The position numbers and the translations under genes were made by a program. Of a stretch of 64,000 nt of DNA, positions 42,949-51,112 are shown piece after piece; positions within the stretch are counted from its first letter, which is position 1; each line of letters begins with the position of its first letter. The notes under the pieces are model-generated. The model saw only the letters and a program-made list of their open reading frames with translations, was not told the DNA's origin and did no database searches. Origin of the DNA: Albimonas pacifica (GTDB taxonomy: Bacteria; Pseudomonadota; Alphaproteobacteria; Rhodobacterales; Rhodobacteraceae); assembly GCF_900113695.1 (NCBI RefSeq), contig NZ_FOQH01000004.1:248001-312000 (forward strand), read 5' to 3'.

Positions 42949-44358
42949 TTGCTGCTCGCCTCCCGTATCGACCGCGCCGCCGGCCTGCTGATGATCCTCG
43001 ATCTGGGCCTGGTGGCCCTGGGGCGCTGGGGGGCCGGGCCCTGGGTGGAGCCGCTGGAATACGCCTGCGCCGCCGCCATCGCGGGGCTGCTGGCGGCGCG
43101 GGCCTCCCGCCAGCCGAAGGTGTTCGTGGCCATCGGCCTCGCGCTCGCCGCGCTGGCGGCGGCGACGCTGCCGGCCGGGGCGGCGCTGGTCGCCGACGGC
43201 CTGGCGCAGGCGGCCTTCATCGCCGCCTTCTTCGCCGCGCTGACCACCCTGCGCCACGCGGCCGAGACCTCGCCCGCGATCCGCGACTGCGGCCTGTTCC
43301 TCGCCTCGCGCCCGCCGGGGCAGCGCTATGCGGCGCTGACGCTGGGCGGCGCGGCCTTCGGGACGGTGCTCAACTACGGGGCCATCGCGCTGCTGGGCTC
43401 GCTCGCCACCGCCTCCTCGGACGCCGAGCCCAACCCCGAGATCCGCGAGGTGCGCAAGCGGCGCATGCTGCTCGCCACCGCCCGCGGGCTGGTGGCGATG
43501 CTGCCCTGGTCGCCGCTGAGCTTCGCCATCGCCATCACCACCGCCCTGATCCCGGGCGCGAGCTGGACCGGCGTGTTCCCCTACGCCCTGGTCTCGGGCC
43601 TGCTGCTGGCGACCATCGGCTGGGCGATGGATTCGATCTTCAAGCCCCGCCTCTCCACCCCCGCCCCCGCGCGGGCCGAGCCGGAGCCCGGCGGCTGGTC
43701 CCGCGCCCTGCCGCTGGTGATCCTGCTGGCGGTGATCGGCGGCGGGGCGGCGGCGCTGCACCTCTCCACCGGGGTCTCGATCGTGGGGGTGGTGATGGTC
43801 TGGGCGCCGCTGGTCTCGGCCGTCTGGGTCTGGCTGCAGGGGCGGGGCGAGGGGCCGGGCGCGCGCTGGCGGCGCGTGGCCGCCCGCGCCGGCGCCTATG
43901 CGGTGCGCGACCTGCCCGGCTACCGGGCCGAGGTGGTGCTGCTGATGATGGCGGGCTTCATCGGGGCGGTGGGCTCGGGCCTGCTCGCCCCCGTGGTGCG
44001 CGGCGCGGGCCTGCATCTCGAGCTCGTGCCCGCCTGGGTTCTGCTGCTCTCGGCGCTGTGGCTGATGCCGCTGGCGGGGCAGATCGGCATGAACCCGATC
44101 CTGGCCGCCTCGCTGCTGGCGCCGCTGCTGCCCGCTCCGGAGGCGATGGGGGTCAGCGCCGAGGCGGTGGTCTGCGCCTTCACCGCCGGCTGGGCGGTGT
44201 CGGGGGCGTCCTCGCCCTACACCGCCTCGACGCTGATGCTCGGCGCGTTCAGCGGCACGACGGCCCGCCGGGTGGGGCTGGTGTGGAACGGCGCCTACGC
44301 GCTTGTGTGCGGCGCGGCATTGTCGGCCTGGGTGCTGGTCATCGCCTACCTGCTCTAG
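42949..44358 (+). CDS. Putative ion-transporter-superfamily permease
   Basis: 469-aa integral membrane protein with about 11-12 hydrophobic segments. Two Gly/Ser/Pro-rich re-entrant-like segments (GLVAMLPWSPLSFAIAIT and TAGWAVSGASSPYTAS) and QIGMNPILAASLL resemble the divalent-anion/sodium and citrate transporter (IT) superfamily. Substrate unknown. The start is TTG 42949 after GGACGGAA; an ATG start would cut into the first helix. Confidence in the family is moderate. Confidence 0.62.
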   Translation: MLLASRIDRAAGLLMILDLGLVALGRWGAGPWVEPLEYACAAAIAGLLAARASRQPKVFVAIGLALAALAAATLPAGAALVADGLAQAAFIAAFFAALTTLRHAAETSPAIRDCGLFLASRPPGQRYAALTLGGAAFGTVLNYGAIALLGSLATASSDAEPNPEIREVRKRRMLLATARGLVAMLPWSPLSFAIAITTALIPGASWTGVFPYALVSGLLLATIGWAMDSIFKPRLSTPAPARAEPEPGGWSRALPLVILLAVIGGGAAALHLSTGVSIVGVVMVWAPLVSAVWVWLQGRGEGPGARWRRVAARAGAYAVRDLPGYRAEVVLLMMAGFIGAVGSGLLAPVVRGAGLHLELVPAWVLLLSALWLMPLAGQIGMNPILAASLLAPLLPAPEAMGVSAEAVVCAFTAGWAVSGASSPYTASTLMLGAFSGTTARRVGLVWNGAYALVCGAALSAWVLVIAYLL

Positions 44359-44531
44359 CCCGCCGATCCGGCCTTCGCGGGCGATCGGCGCCGAAAACGG
44401 GGCGAAACCGGGTCGATCCCGCCCGGAATCCCGCTTCGGCGCAGTTTACCTTAGGGTTCGGGCGCCGGCTTTCACCGCAGCGCATGGCTTTCTTCATGGC
44501 CTTTTCACCCCCGGCGCCCCATTTCTCCCGC

Positions 44532-45152
44532 ATGGAACATGTTGCGCTGCACAAGAGCCCCGGGGACGTCCCTCCCCTGATGGCGATGCGGAGAGCGGGG
44601 CCCGACGATGCGGATCGCATCTACGAGCATCTGCTGCGTCTGTCGGTCGAAGACCGCTCGCTGCGGTTCTGCGGCGCCGTGCGCGAACCCACCCTGCGCC
44701 GCCAGGCCGAGAACGTCGCCGCCGGCTACCCCGCCGGCCTGATCGCCTGCTCGCCCGAGCCGGGCGAGCCCGTGCGCGGGATGATCGAGGCCGCCCGCAT
44801 CGGCCAGTGGGCCGAGGTCGCCCTGTCGGTCGAGCCCGCCTGGCGCGGCGCCGGCCTTGCGCCGAAGATGATGCTCGCCGCCGCCCGCTGGGCGCGCCTG
44901 CGCGGGATCCACGTGCTCGAGGCGCTGACCCTGCCCGAGAACGGCGCCATGCGCGGCCTCGGCCGCAAGCTGGGCGCGCGCTCGCGCATGGACGACGGCA
45001 TGATCCGCCAGAAGTTCGACGTCGACACCCTGCTGCGCGACGAGCCCGCGGCCCCGGCGCTGGAGGCCGGCGTGCCGCCGGTGGGCCCCGTGGCGCATCT
45101 CGCCTCGGTCACCAACCACCGCCCCGCCGACCTGCGCCGCGCCGCGGCCTGA
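44532..45152 (+). CDS. GNAT family acetyltransferase-like protein
   Basis: 206 aa from ATG 44532, with a GNAT fold from about residue 17 (MAMRRAGPDDADRIYEHLLRLS). ALSVEPAWRGAGLAPKMMLAAARWA is the acetyl-CoA loop, and LTLPENGAMRGLGRKLGAR is the usual second half. The pattern RYxRFxG-like LSVEDRSLRFCG recalls the GNAT domain of acyl-CoA synthetase-linked protein acetylases (Pat). The substrate is unknown. Other possible starts are 44484 and 44580; none has a strong ribosome site. Confidence 0.72.
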   Translation: MEHVALHKSPGDVPPLMAMRRAGPDDADRIYEHLLRLSVEDRSLRFCGAVREPTLRRQAENVAAGYPAGLIACSPEPGEPVRGMIEAARIGQWAEVALSVEPAWRGAGLAPKMMLAAARWARLRGIHVLEALTLPENGAMRGLGRKLGARSRMDDGMIRQKFDVDTLLRDEPAAPALEAGVPPVGPVAHLASVTNHRPADLRRAAA

Positions 45153-45188
45153 GGGCCGCCGCGCCCGGACCGCCGGGGCCGGCGGGGC

Positions 45189-46535
45189 TCAGCTCTCGGC
45201 CTTCTCCTCGGTGCGGGCGATGGGCAGACGGACGCGGGCCAGCAGGCCGCCGAGCTCCGAATCCTCCAGCGTCAGCGTGCCGTCGTAGGCCTCCACGATG
45301 TCGGCGCAGATCGCGAGGCCCAGCCCCGTGCCCGGCACCGCCTCGTCCAGCCGCCCGCCCTCGCGCAGGGCGATGGCGCGGTTCTCGGGCGCGATGCCGG
45401 GGCCGTCGTCCTCGACCACGATCTCCACCACGCCCTTCTTGCGCTCCGCCGTCACCCGCACGGCGCCCTTCGCCCACTTGAAGGCGTTGTCGATCAGGTT
45501 GCCGGCGAGCTCCTCGAGGTCCTCGCCCTCGGCCTTCGCGCGCAGGCCCGCGGGGACGTCGAGGTCGAGGTCGATGAACTTGTCGGCGTGCACCCGCTCC
45601 ATCACCCGCGCGAGCCCGCCCAGCAGCGGCCCCACCTCGGCCGAGGCGCCGGGCGCGTTGGCGCCGGCGAGCCGGGCGCGGGCGGTGTAGCGCACCATCA
45701 GCGCGTCGATCCGGTCCAGCGCCTCGCGCACCTCCGGGTGGGGGCGATCCATGGCGTCGAGCTCGTTGCGGATGATCGCCGCGGGGGTCTTGAGCGCGTG
45801 CGCGAGGTCCGCGGCCTGCCGCCGCGCCGCGCCGATGATCTTGGCGTTGCGCTCCAGCAGGTCGTTGAGGTCCTCGACCAGCGGCTCGATGTCGGAGGGG
45901 TAGCGCCCCTCGATCCGGTCGGTGATCCCCTCGCGGTAGTCGCCGAAGGCCGCGCGCAGGCCGACCAGCGGGCGCAGGGCCATGCCGGTCATCGCAGCCG
46001 CCGCCAGCGCCAGCGCGCCCCCCAGCCCGATCAGGGCCGAGAACAGCGAGCGTCGGAACTCCAGCTTGTCGAGGCTCAGGCGCACCACCGCCTCGGCCGC
46101 GTAGATGCGGAACACCTCGTCGTCCGCGTCGGGGCGCACCGCGCGCACGATCACCAGGATGCGGAAGCCCTCCGGCGCGCGGGCGAAGAAGGTCTCCTCC
46201 CCCACCGCGAGGTCCGAATGCGGCAGCACCTCGCCCCCGAGGGAGGGCGAGCGCACGACCCGTCCGTCCGGCAGCTCGACCTGCCAGTAGTAGCCCGAGC
46301 CCATCTGCAGGTAGCGCGGGTTGGCGAGCCGCGTCTGGGCGGCGTCGCGCTCCAGCGCTCCGGTCAGGATCAGAGTTTCGAGCTGGTCGAGCTGCGCGGA
46401 GAGATTACGCTGGAAGGCGCGCTCCGCGATCCCGTCGAAGGCGGTCAGCAGCAGCCAGCCGCTGACGCCCAGAGCGAAGAGGATCCAGAGGGCGCCGCCC
46501 AGAACCGCGCGCGCGCGGAGCGACAGCGCCCCCAA
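45189..46535 (-). CDS. Sensor histidine kinase (PhoQ/FeuQ-like)
   Basis: 448-aa inner-membrane kinase: TM1 (about 10-32), periplasmic sensor (33-163), TM2 (164-188), linker, H-box with phosphorylated His246 in DLAHALKTPAA, N box LIDNAFKWA, G boxes EDDGPGI and GTGLGLAI. The layout resembles PhoQ and the rhizobial FeuQ. It lies 3 bp after its cognate regulator and is probably cotranscribed and cotranslated. The signal is unknown. Confidence 0.92.
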   Translation of the reverse strand: MGALSLRARAVLGGALWILFALGVSGWLLLTAFDGIAERAFQRNLSAQLDQLETLILTGALERDAAQTRLANPRYLQMGSGYYWQVELPDGRVVRSPSLGGEVLPHSDLAVGEETFFARAPEGFRILVIVRAVRPDADDEVFRIYAAEAVVRLSLDKLEFRRSLFSALIGLGGALALAAAAMTGMALRPLVGLRAAFGDYREGITDRIEGRYPSDIEPLVEDLNDLLERNAKIIGAARRQAADLAHALKTPAAIIRNELDAMDRPHPEVREALDRIDALMVRYTARARLAGANAPGASAEVGPLLGGLARVMERVHADKFIDLDLDVPAGLRAKAEGEDLEELAGNLIDNAFKWAKGAVRVTAERKKGVVEIVVEDDGPGIAPENRAIALREGGRLDEAVPGTGLGLAICADIVEAYDGTLTLEDSELGGLLARVRLPIARTEEKAES

Positions 46536-46538
46536 GGA

Positions 46539-47198
46539 TCAACTTCCGTCGAACTGGTACCCGCGGCCGCGGATCGTGACGATGATCTTCTGGCCGAGCT
46601 TTTTCCGCAGACGACCGATGAACACCTCGATGGTGTTCGAGTCGCGCTCGGTGTCGTAGCCGTAGACGTGTTCCGAGAGCTCGGTGCGGGACACCACGCG
46701 ATCCTTGTTCAGGATCAGGTAGCCCAGCACGTTGGTCTCCTGCGCCGTCAGCTGCACCTGCTGGCCGTCCACCGTCACCCGGCCGGAGCGGGTGTCGAAC
46801 TCCAGCCCGCCCTGCTTGAAGACCGGGTTCGGCTGGCCGGAAGAGCGGCGGATCAGGGCGCGCAGGCGCGCCAGCAGCTCGTCCATCTGGAAGGGTTTGG
46901 TCAGGTAGTCGTCGGCGCCCGAGTCGAGCCCCGCCACCTTGTCGCGCCACGAATCGCGCGCCGTCAGCACCAGGACCGGGGCCTTGATGCCGCCTTCGCG
47001 CCAGTCGCGCAGGACGGCGTTGCCGTCCTTTTTCGGAAGGCCGAGATCGAGGACGATCGCGTCGTAGGGCTCCGTCGAGCCGAGGAAGCTGCCTTCCTCG
47101 CCATCGCGGGCGACGTCGACGACACGGCCCTCGCTTTCGAGCGCCCGCTGAACCTGACCGGCCAGCACCGCCTCATCTTCCACCAAGAGAACACGCAT
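46539..47198 (-). CDS. OmpR-family response regulator (PhoP/FeuP-like)
   Basis: 219-aa regulator with receiver domain (acidic pocket EDE at residues 7-9, phosphorylated Asp51, Lys in TKPF) and a winged-helix DNA-binding domain (NVLGYLILNKDRVVSRTEL...SNTIEVFIGRLRKKLG). GGAGG precedes the ATG. Pairs with the kinase downstream. A good promoter and an inverted repeat are found upstream. Confidence 0.94.
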   Translation of the reverse strand: MRVLLVEDEAVLAGQVQRALESEGRVVDVARDGEEGSFLGSTEPYDAIVLDLGLPKKDGNAVLRDWREGGIKAPVLVLTARDSWRDKVAGLDSGADDYLTKPFQMDELLARLRALIRRSSGQPNPVFKQGGLEFDTRSGRVTVDGQQVQLTAQETNVLGYLILNKDRVVSRTELSEHVYGYDTERDSNTIEVFIGRLRKKLGQKIIVTIRGRGYQFDGS

Positions 47199-47218
47199 CC
47201 CTACCTCCGGTCATCACG

Positions 47219-47249
47219 CTCCGGCGTACACGCAAAACGCACGCCGGAG
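47219..47249. promoter_or_regulatory. Inverted repeat at the start site of the two-component operon
   Basis: CTCCGGCGT, 13-nt centre, ACGCCGGAG: a perfect 9-bp inverted repeat that begins right beside the -10 box and ends about 20 nt before the regulator's ATG. It could be an operator acting as a roadblock. Confidence 0.45.
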
Positions 47250-47279
47250 ATTATCATCAAGCTGAACGCGATTTGCCAA
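47250..47279 (-). promoter_or_regulatory. Promoter of the two-component operon
   Basis: On the minus strand TTGGCA (47274-47279) and GATAAT (47250-47255) are 18 bp apart, the best sigma70 match in the window. Start near 47243. Confidence 0.55.
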
Positions 47280-47776
47280 CTGAATTTCGTGTTTGATCCG
47301 ACCGAGGGTCTCGCCTACGAATCTCCAAGAAATTTAACGCAAGATGAACGGAAACACAATCCATATTCGTGGTTCATTTCTTGTTCAGAGCACAATACCC
47401 AACGTCAGGCTCGATTGCGTCTATTTTGTGCCTCGCCATCGGTGAAGCCCGACCAGCGCCGCTGTAGCGGTTCTGGAGACGGTACGTGTTCAGCATCGAT
47501 TAACACTTGCCAAACCTGCGGTATGTGGCACGATCCGGTCAATTCGAGGTCCCCCAACCTCGAAGCGAGGTTCCGGGCGGTCGCATCACCCCCAGCTTGT
47601 CTCGCGCTTGCAGCATCTTTGCAGTCGCTTGACCGGCACATCCCACACACACCCGCGGAAGCCCGGAACCTCACCCCTTCACAGGGGCTGATCGTCGCGA
47701 ACCTGGGGAGAATTAAGGCAGGTTTGTGACGCGCTGCGGGGATGCAGGGACGGCCCTTCCCGCAGCCTGCGACGAA

Positions 47777-48064
47777 TCACTCCGTCGAATTCTCATCCTT
47801 GCGGGTCGGTGTGCGCTCCGATTCCGGCGACACGGCGCCGGCTTCGGGGAGAGAATCGGGGTCCTCCCGCCCCACGCCGCGGAACACGGCGCGGAACGGA
47901 AGGGCCCAGACGATTCCCAGCGCCACGTAGATCGCCAGCTCCAGCCACAGGGGCGGCCGGTCGAACCAGCCGGTCACGGTGACGGCGGCCACCACGAACA
48001 GCGGCAGCCAGACCAGCAGCAGGACCAGCGACCAGCGCCGGCGGGCCTTGTAGCTGAGCGCCAT
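47777..48064 (-). CDS. DUF2842 family membrane protein
   Basis: 95-aa protein starting MALSYKARRRWSLVLLLVWLPLFVV with two transmembrane helices and the WALPFRAVFRGVGREDP end typical of alphaproteobacterial DUF2842; the last 25 residues are polar. Function unknown. It follows purA by 10 bp on the same strand, so it is probably cotranscribed. Confidence 0.85.
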   Translation of the reverse strand: MALSYKARRRWSLVLLLVWLPLFVVAAVTVTGWFDRPPLWLELAIYVALGIVWALPFRAVFRGVGREDPDSLPEAGAVSPESERTPTRKDENSTE

Positions 48065-48074
48065 GCCTCCCCCC

Positions 48075-49370
48075 TCAGCGATCCGCGAACGGGTCGGTCA
48101 CCAGGATCGTGTCCTCCCGCTCGGGGCTCGTCGACAGCAGCGCCACGGGGCAGCCGATCAGCTCCTCGACCCGGCGCACGTATTTCACCGCGGCCGCGGG
48201 CAGCTCGGCCCAGGAGCGGGCGCCGGCGGTCGACTCCGACCAGCCCTCCATCTCCTCGTAGATCGGCTCGCAGCGGCGCTGCTGCTCCGAGGCGATGGGC
48301 AGGTGGTCGATGGTCTTCCCGTCCAGCTTGTAGCCGGTGCAGATCTTCAGCGTCTCGAACCCGTCGAGCACGTCGAGCTTGGTCAGCGCCACGCCGGTCA
48401 CGCCCGAGGTGGTGCAGGTCTGGCGCACCAGGGCCGCGTCGAACCAGCCGCAGCGCCGCTTGCGCCCGGTGACGGTGCCGAACTCGTGCCCCCGCTCGCC
48501 CAGCCGCTGGCCGTCGGCGTCGTGCAGCTCGGTCGGGAACGGTCCCTCGCCCACGCGGGTGGTGTAGGCCTTCACGATGCCCAGCACGTAGTTCACCGCC
48601 GACGGGCCCATGCCCGAGCCGGTGGCCGCCATGCCCGCCAGCGTGTTCGAGCTGGTCACGTAGGGGTAGGTGCCGAAGTCGATGTCCAGCAGCGCGCCCT
48701 GCGCGCCCTCGAACAGGATCCGGTCGCCGGCGGCGCGACGCTCGGCCAGGATCTTCCAGACCGGCTGCGCGTAGGGGAGGATCTTCTCGGCGACCTCGAG
48801 CAGCTGCGCGGTCAGCGCGGCGCGGTCGATCTCCTCCAGCCCCAGGCCGCGGCGCAGGGCGTCGTGGTGGGTCAGCAGGCGGTCGATGCGCCCCTCGAGC
48901 GTCGCCTTGTCGGCGAGATCCGCCACCCGGATCGCCCGGCGGCCGACCTTGTCCTCATAGGCCGGGCCGATGCCCCGCCCGGTGGTTCCGATCTTGGCGG
49001 TGGAGTTCTGCGCCTCGCGCGCGCGGTCCAGCTCGCCATGGACGGGCAGGATCAGGGGCGTGTTCTCGGCCACCATCAGGTTCGACGGCTCGACCGTCAC
49101 GCCCTGGCCGCGCAGCTTCTCGATCTCGGCGATCAGGGCCCAGGGGTCGAGCACCACGCCGTTGCCGATCACCGACAGCTTGCCCTCGCGCACGATGCCG
49201 GACGGCAGCAGCGACAGCTTGTAGGTGACCCCGTCGATCACCAGCGTGTGGCCGGCGTTATGGCCGCCCTGGAACCGGACGATCACGTCGGCCCGCTCGC
49301 TGAGCCAGTCGACGAGTTTTCCCTTCCCTTCGTCGCCCCACTGGGCGCCGACGACGACGACATTGGCCAT
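48075..49370 (-). CDS. purA: Adenylosuccinate synthetase
   Basis: GTP-dependent ligation of aspartate to IMP, first committed step of AMP synthesis. 431 aa, standard length. [11 protein letters not shown] is the P-loop with the catalytic Asp; [23 protein letters not shown] and [14 protein letters not shown] are conserved. AGGAG precedes ATG 49370; the open frame upstream is not PurA-like. Divergent from rmuC. Confidence 0.97.
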   Translation of the reverse strand: MANVVVVGAQWGDEGKGKLVDWLSERADVIVRFQGGHNAGHTLVIDGVTYKLSLLPSGIVREGKLSVIGNGVVLDPWALIAEIEKLRGQGVTVEPSNLMVAENTPLILPVHGELDRAREAQNSTAKIGTTGRGIGPAYEDKVGRRAIRVADLADKATLEGRIDRLLTHHDALRRGLGLEEIDRAALTAQLLEVAEKILPYAQPVWKILAERRAAGDRILFEGAQGALLDIDFGTYPYVTSSNTLAGMAATGSGMGPSAVNYVLGIVKAYTTRVGEGPFPTELHDADGQRLGERGHEFGTVTGRKRRCGWFDAALVRQTCTTSGVTGVALTKLDVLDGFETLKICTGYKLDGKTIDHLPIASEQQRRCEPIYEEMEGWSESTAGARSWAELPAAAVKYVRRVEELIGCPVALLSTSPEREDTILVTDPFADR

Positions 49371-49522
49371 GACGGCTGCTCCTGGTTCCGGGATCGCAAA
49401 CGGGCGCGGTTCTAGCGCATCGCCGTCCCGGTTCCCATCCCCGGTTTCGTCGCGGGCACGGGCATTGCGTGCGACGCGTATCGGCTTCATCATGTGGTAG
49501 AGAAAAGCGGAAGGACCGCAAG

Positions 49523-51031
49523 ATGATGGAGGACGCGGTGAACGCTGGATCGCAGCTTCTCGCCTCGCTGCAGGCCTGGGCGGGCGGACCGCCGGACGAG
49601 TCGCACCTTCTGTCGGCGCTGGCCCTGGGGCTCGCGGCGGGCGCGGGGGGGCTGTGGCTCGCCCTCCTCCGCCCCCTGCGCCGCCGCGCCGAGCGGGCCG
49701 AGGGCGCGCTGATCGAGGCGCGCGAGGACGCCGCCGCGCTCGACCGCGACCTGGCCGTCTCCGAGGCCCGCGCCGGCCGCCTCGACGCCGCCGAGGCCGA
49801 GATCCGCGCCCTGCGCGAGCGCCTGTCGGAGGCCGCCGAGGCCCGCGCCGAGCTGAAGTCGGCGCTGGAGACCGAGCGTCGCCAGCATGGCGCCCGCGTC
49901 GAGGAGCTGCGGCGGATGGAGGGCGAGGTCCAGCAGAAGTTCGCCGCGCTGGCCGCCGACGCGCTGGGGAAGAACGCCGAGAGCTTCCTGGGCCTGGTCT
50001 CCGAGCGCTTCGCACAGCACAAGCAGACCGCCGACGAGGACCTGGAGCGTCGCCAGAAGGCGATCGAGGGCCTGCTGGCGCCGATCCGCGACAACCTCGG
50101 CAAGTTCGAGAGCGCCGTGGGCGAGATCGAGAAGGCCCGCCACGACGCCTACGGCGCCATCCGCACCCAGGTGCAGGCGCTGACCGAGGGCCAGGCCCGC
50201 CTCACCTCCGAGACCGGGCGCCTGGTGCAGGCCCTGCGCGCCCCCAAGACCCGCGGCCGCTGGGGGGAATACCAGCTCCGCCAGGTGTTCGAGATGGCCG
50301 GCATGATGGAGCATGTCGACTTCCTCACCGAACGCAGCTTCGACACCGAGGACGGCCGCCGCCGCCCCGACGCCATGGTCCGCCTTCCGGGAGGCAAGTC
50401 GGTGGTGGTGGACGCCAAGACCCCGCTCGACGCCTACCTGACGGCGCTGGAGGCGACCGAGCCCGCCGCCCAGGCCGAGGCGCTCGCCAACCACGCCCGG
50501 CAGCTGAAGACCCATGTCCGCCAGCTCGGCGCCAAGGACTACTGGAACGCCCTGCCCGAGACGCCGGACTTCGTGGTGCTGTTCGTGCCGGGGGAGGCCT
50601 TCTACTCCGCCGCCATGGAGCAGGACCCGGAGATCTTCGAGACGGCGCTCGCCGCCCGGGTGCTGGTCTGCTCCCCCACCACGCTGATCGCGCTGGTGAA
50701 ATCCATCGCTTACGGCTGGCAGCAGGAGGTGCTGGCGAAGAACGCCCGCGAGGTCGCCGACCAGGCGCGCGAGCTCTACGACCGGCTCAACACCTTCGGC
50801 GGCCACATGGACGGCGTCGGCCGCGGCCTGCGGCAGGCGGTCGAGCGCTACAACCGCGCCGTCGGCTCGCTGCAATCGCGCGTCCTGCCGGCCGCGCGGC
50901 GGTTCGAGGCGCTGGGCGTCACGCCCGAAGGCGCCGGCATGCCCGGGCCGCAGCCGGTCGAGCACGTCCCCGCCGGCGGGCGGGAGACGGAGGAGCCGGA
51001 GCTCCCCCGCGGGGTCGCCGCAGGCGCCTAG
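49523..51031 (+). CDS. rmuC: RmuC-type DNA recombination limiting protein
   Basis: 502 aa. A membrane-anchor-like helix (about residues 26-50) is followed by a long coiled coil (about 52-200) and the C-terminal RmuC nuclease-like domain ([21 protein letters not shown]...[11 protein letters not shown]), related to PD-(D/E)XK nucleases. RmuC limits inversions at short inverted repeats. ATG 49523 or 49526 follows AAGGA. Ends in a two-way terminator shared with the RTX gene. Confidence 0.92.
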   Translation: MMEDAVNAGSQLLASLQAWAGGPPDESHLLSALALGLAAGAGGLWLALLRPLRRRAERAEGALIEAREDAAALDRDLAVSEARAGRLDAAEAEIRALRERLSEAAEARAELKSALETERRQHGARVEELRRMEGEVQQKFAALAADALGKNAESFLGLVSERFAQHKQTADEDLERRQKAIEGLLAPIRDNLGKFESAVGEIEKARHDAYGAIRTQVQALTEGQARLTSETGRLVQALRAPKTRGRWGEYQLRQVFEMAGMMEHVDFLTERSFDTEDGRRRPDAMVRLPGGKSVVVDAKTPLDAYLTALEATEPAAQAEALANHARQLKTHVRQLGAKDYWNALPETPDFVVLFVPGEAFYSAAMEQDPEIFETALAARVLVCSPTTLIALVKSIAYGWQQEVLAKNAREVADQARELYDRLNTFGGHMDGVGRGLRQAVERYNRAVGSLQSRVLPAARRFEALGVTPEGAGMPGPQPVEHVPAGGRETEEPELPRGVAAGA

Positions 51032-51049
51032 CGCCGAAAGCCCCGGGGG

Positions 51050-51096
51050 GCGCGGCCGGCTCGGGGGAGGGCGTCGCGCCCCCGAAACGGCCGCGC
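51050..51096. terminator. Bidirectional terminator between rmuC and RTX gene
   Basis: Outer stem GCGCGGCC/GGCCGCGC (51050-51057 with 51089-51096) and inner stem TCGGGGG/CCCCCGA (51061-51067 with 51079-51085) fold on both strands between the convergent stops. Confidence 0.6.
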
Positions 51097-51112
51097 GGGA
51101 TCGGGGCGGCCC

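Larger units (their letters stand above)
47199..47776. other. 578-bp gene-poor, AT-richer region
   Basis: Between the response-regulator start and the DUF2842 stop. Composition is clearly lower in GC than the genes. The left 80 bp hold the two-component promoter. The rest has small hairpins (AACCTCG-AAG-CGAGGTT at 47556-47572; CCCCT-TCAC-AGGGG at 47674-47687) but no convincing gene. A small RNA or decayed gene is possible. Confidence 0.45.

Noticed and set aside
42003-42991. Two plus-strand frames in the GC-rich gap
   Set aside because: Arg/Pro/Ala low complexity, no ribosome site, and one runs into the real membrane gene in another frame.
47405-47674. 89-aa minus-strand frame in the AT-richer gap
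   Set aside because: No ribosome site or recognisable sequence; codon use unlike the neighbours.
45588-47729. 713-codon plus-strand frame opposite the two-component genes
   Set aside because: Antisense of kinase and regulator; no domain.
49371-49522. LexA box upstream of rmuC
   Set aside because: GTTC elements are present but not at the 7-bp spacing required by the alphaproteobacterial consensus.
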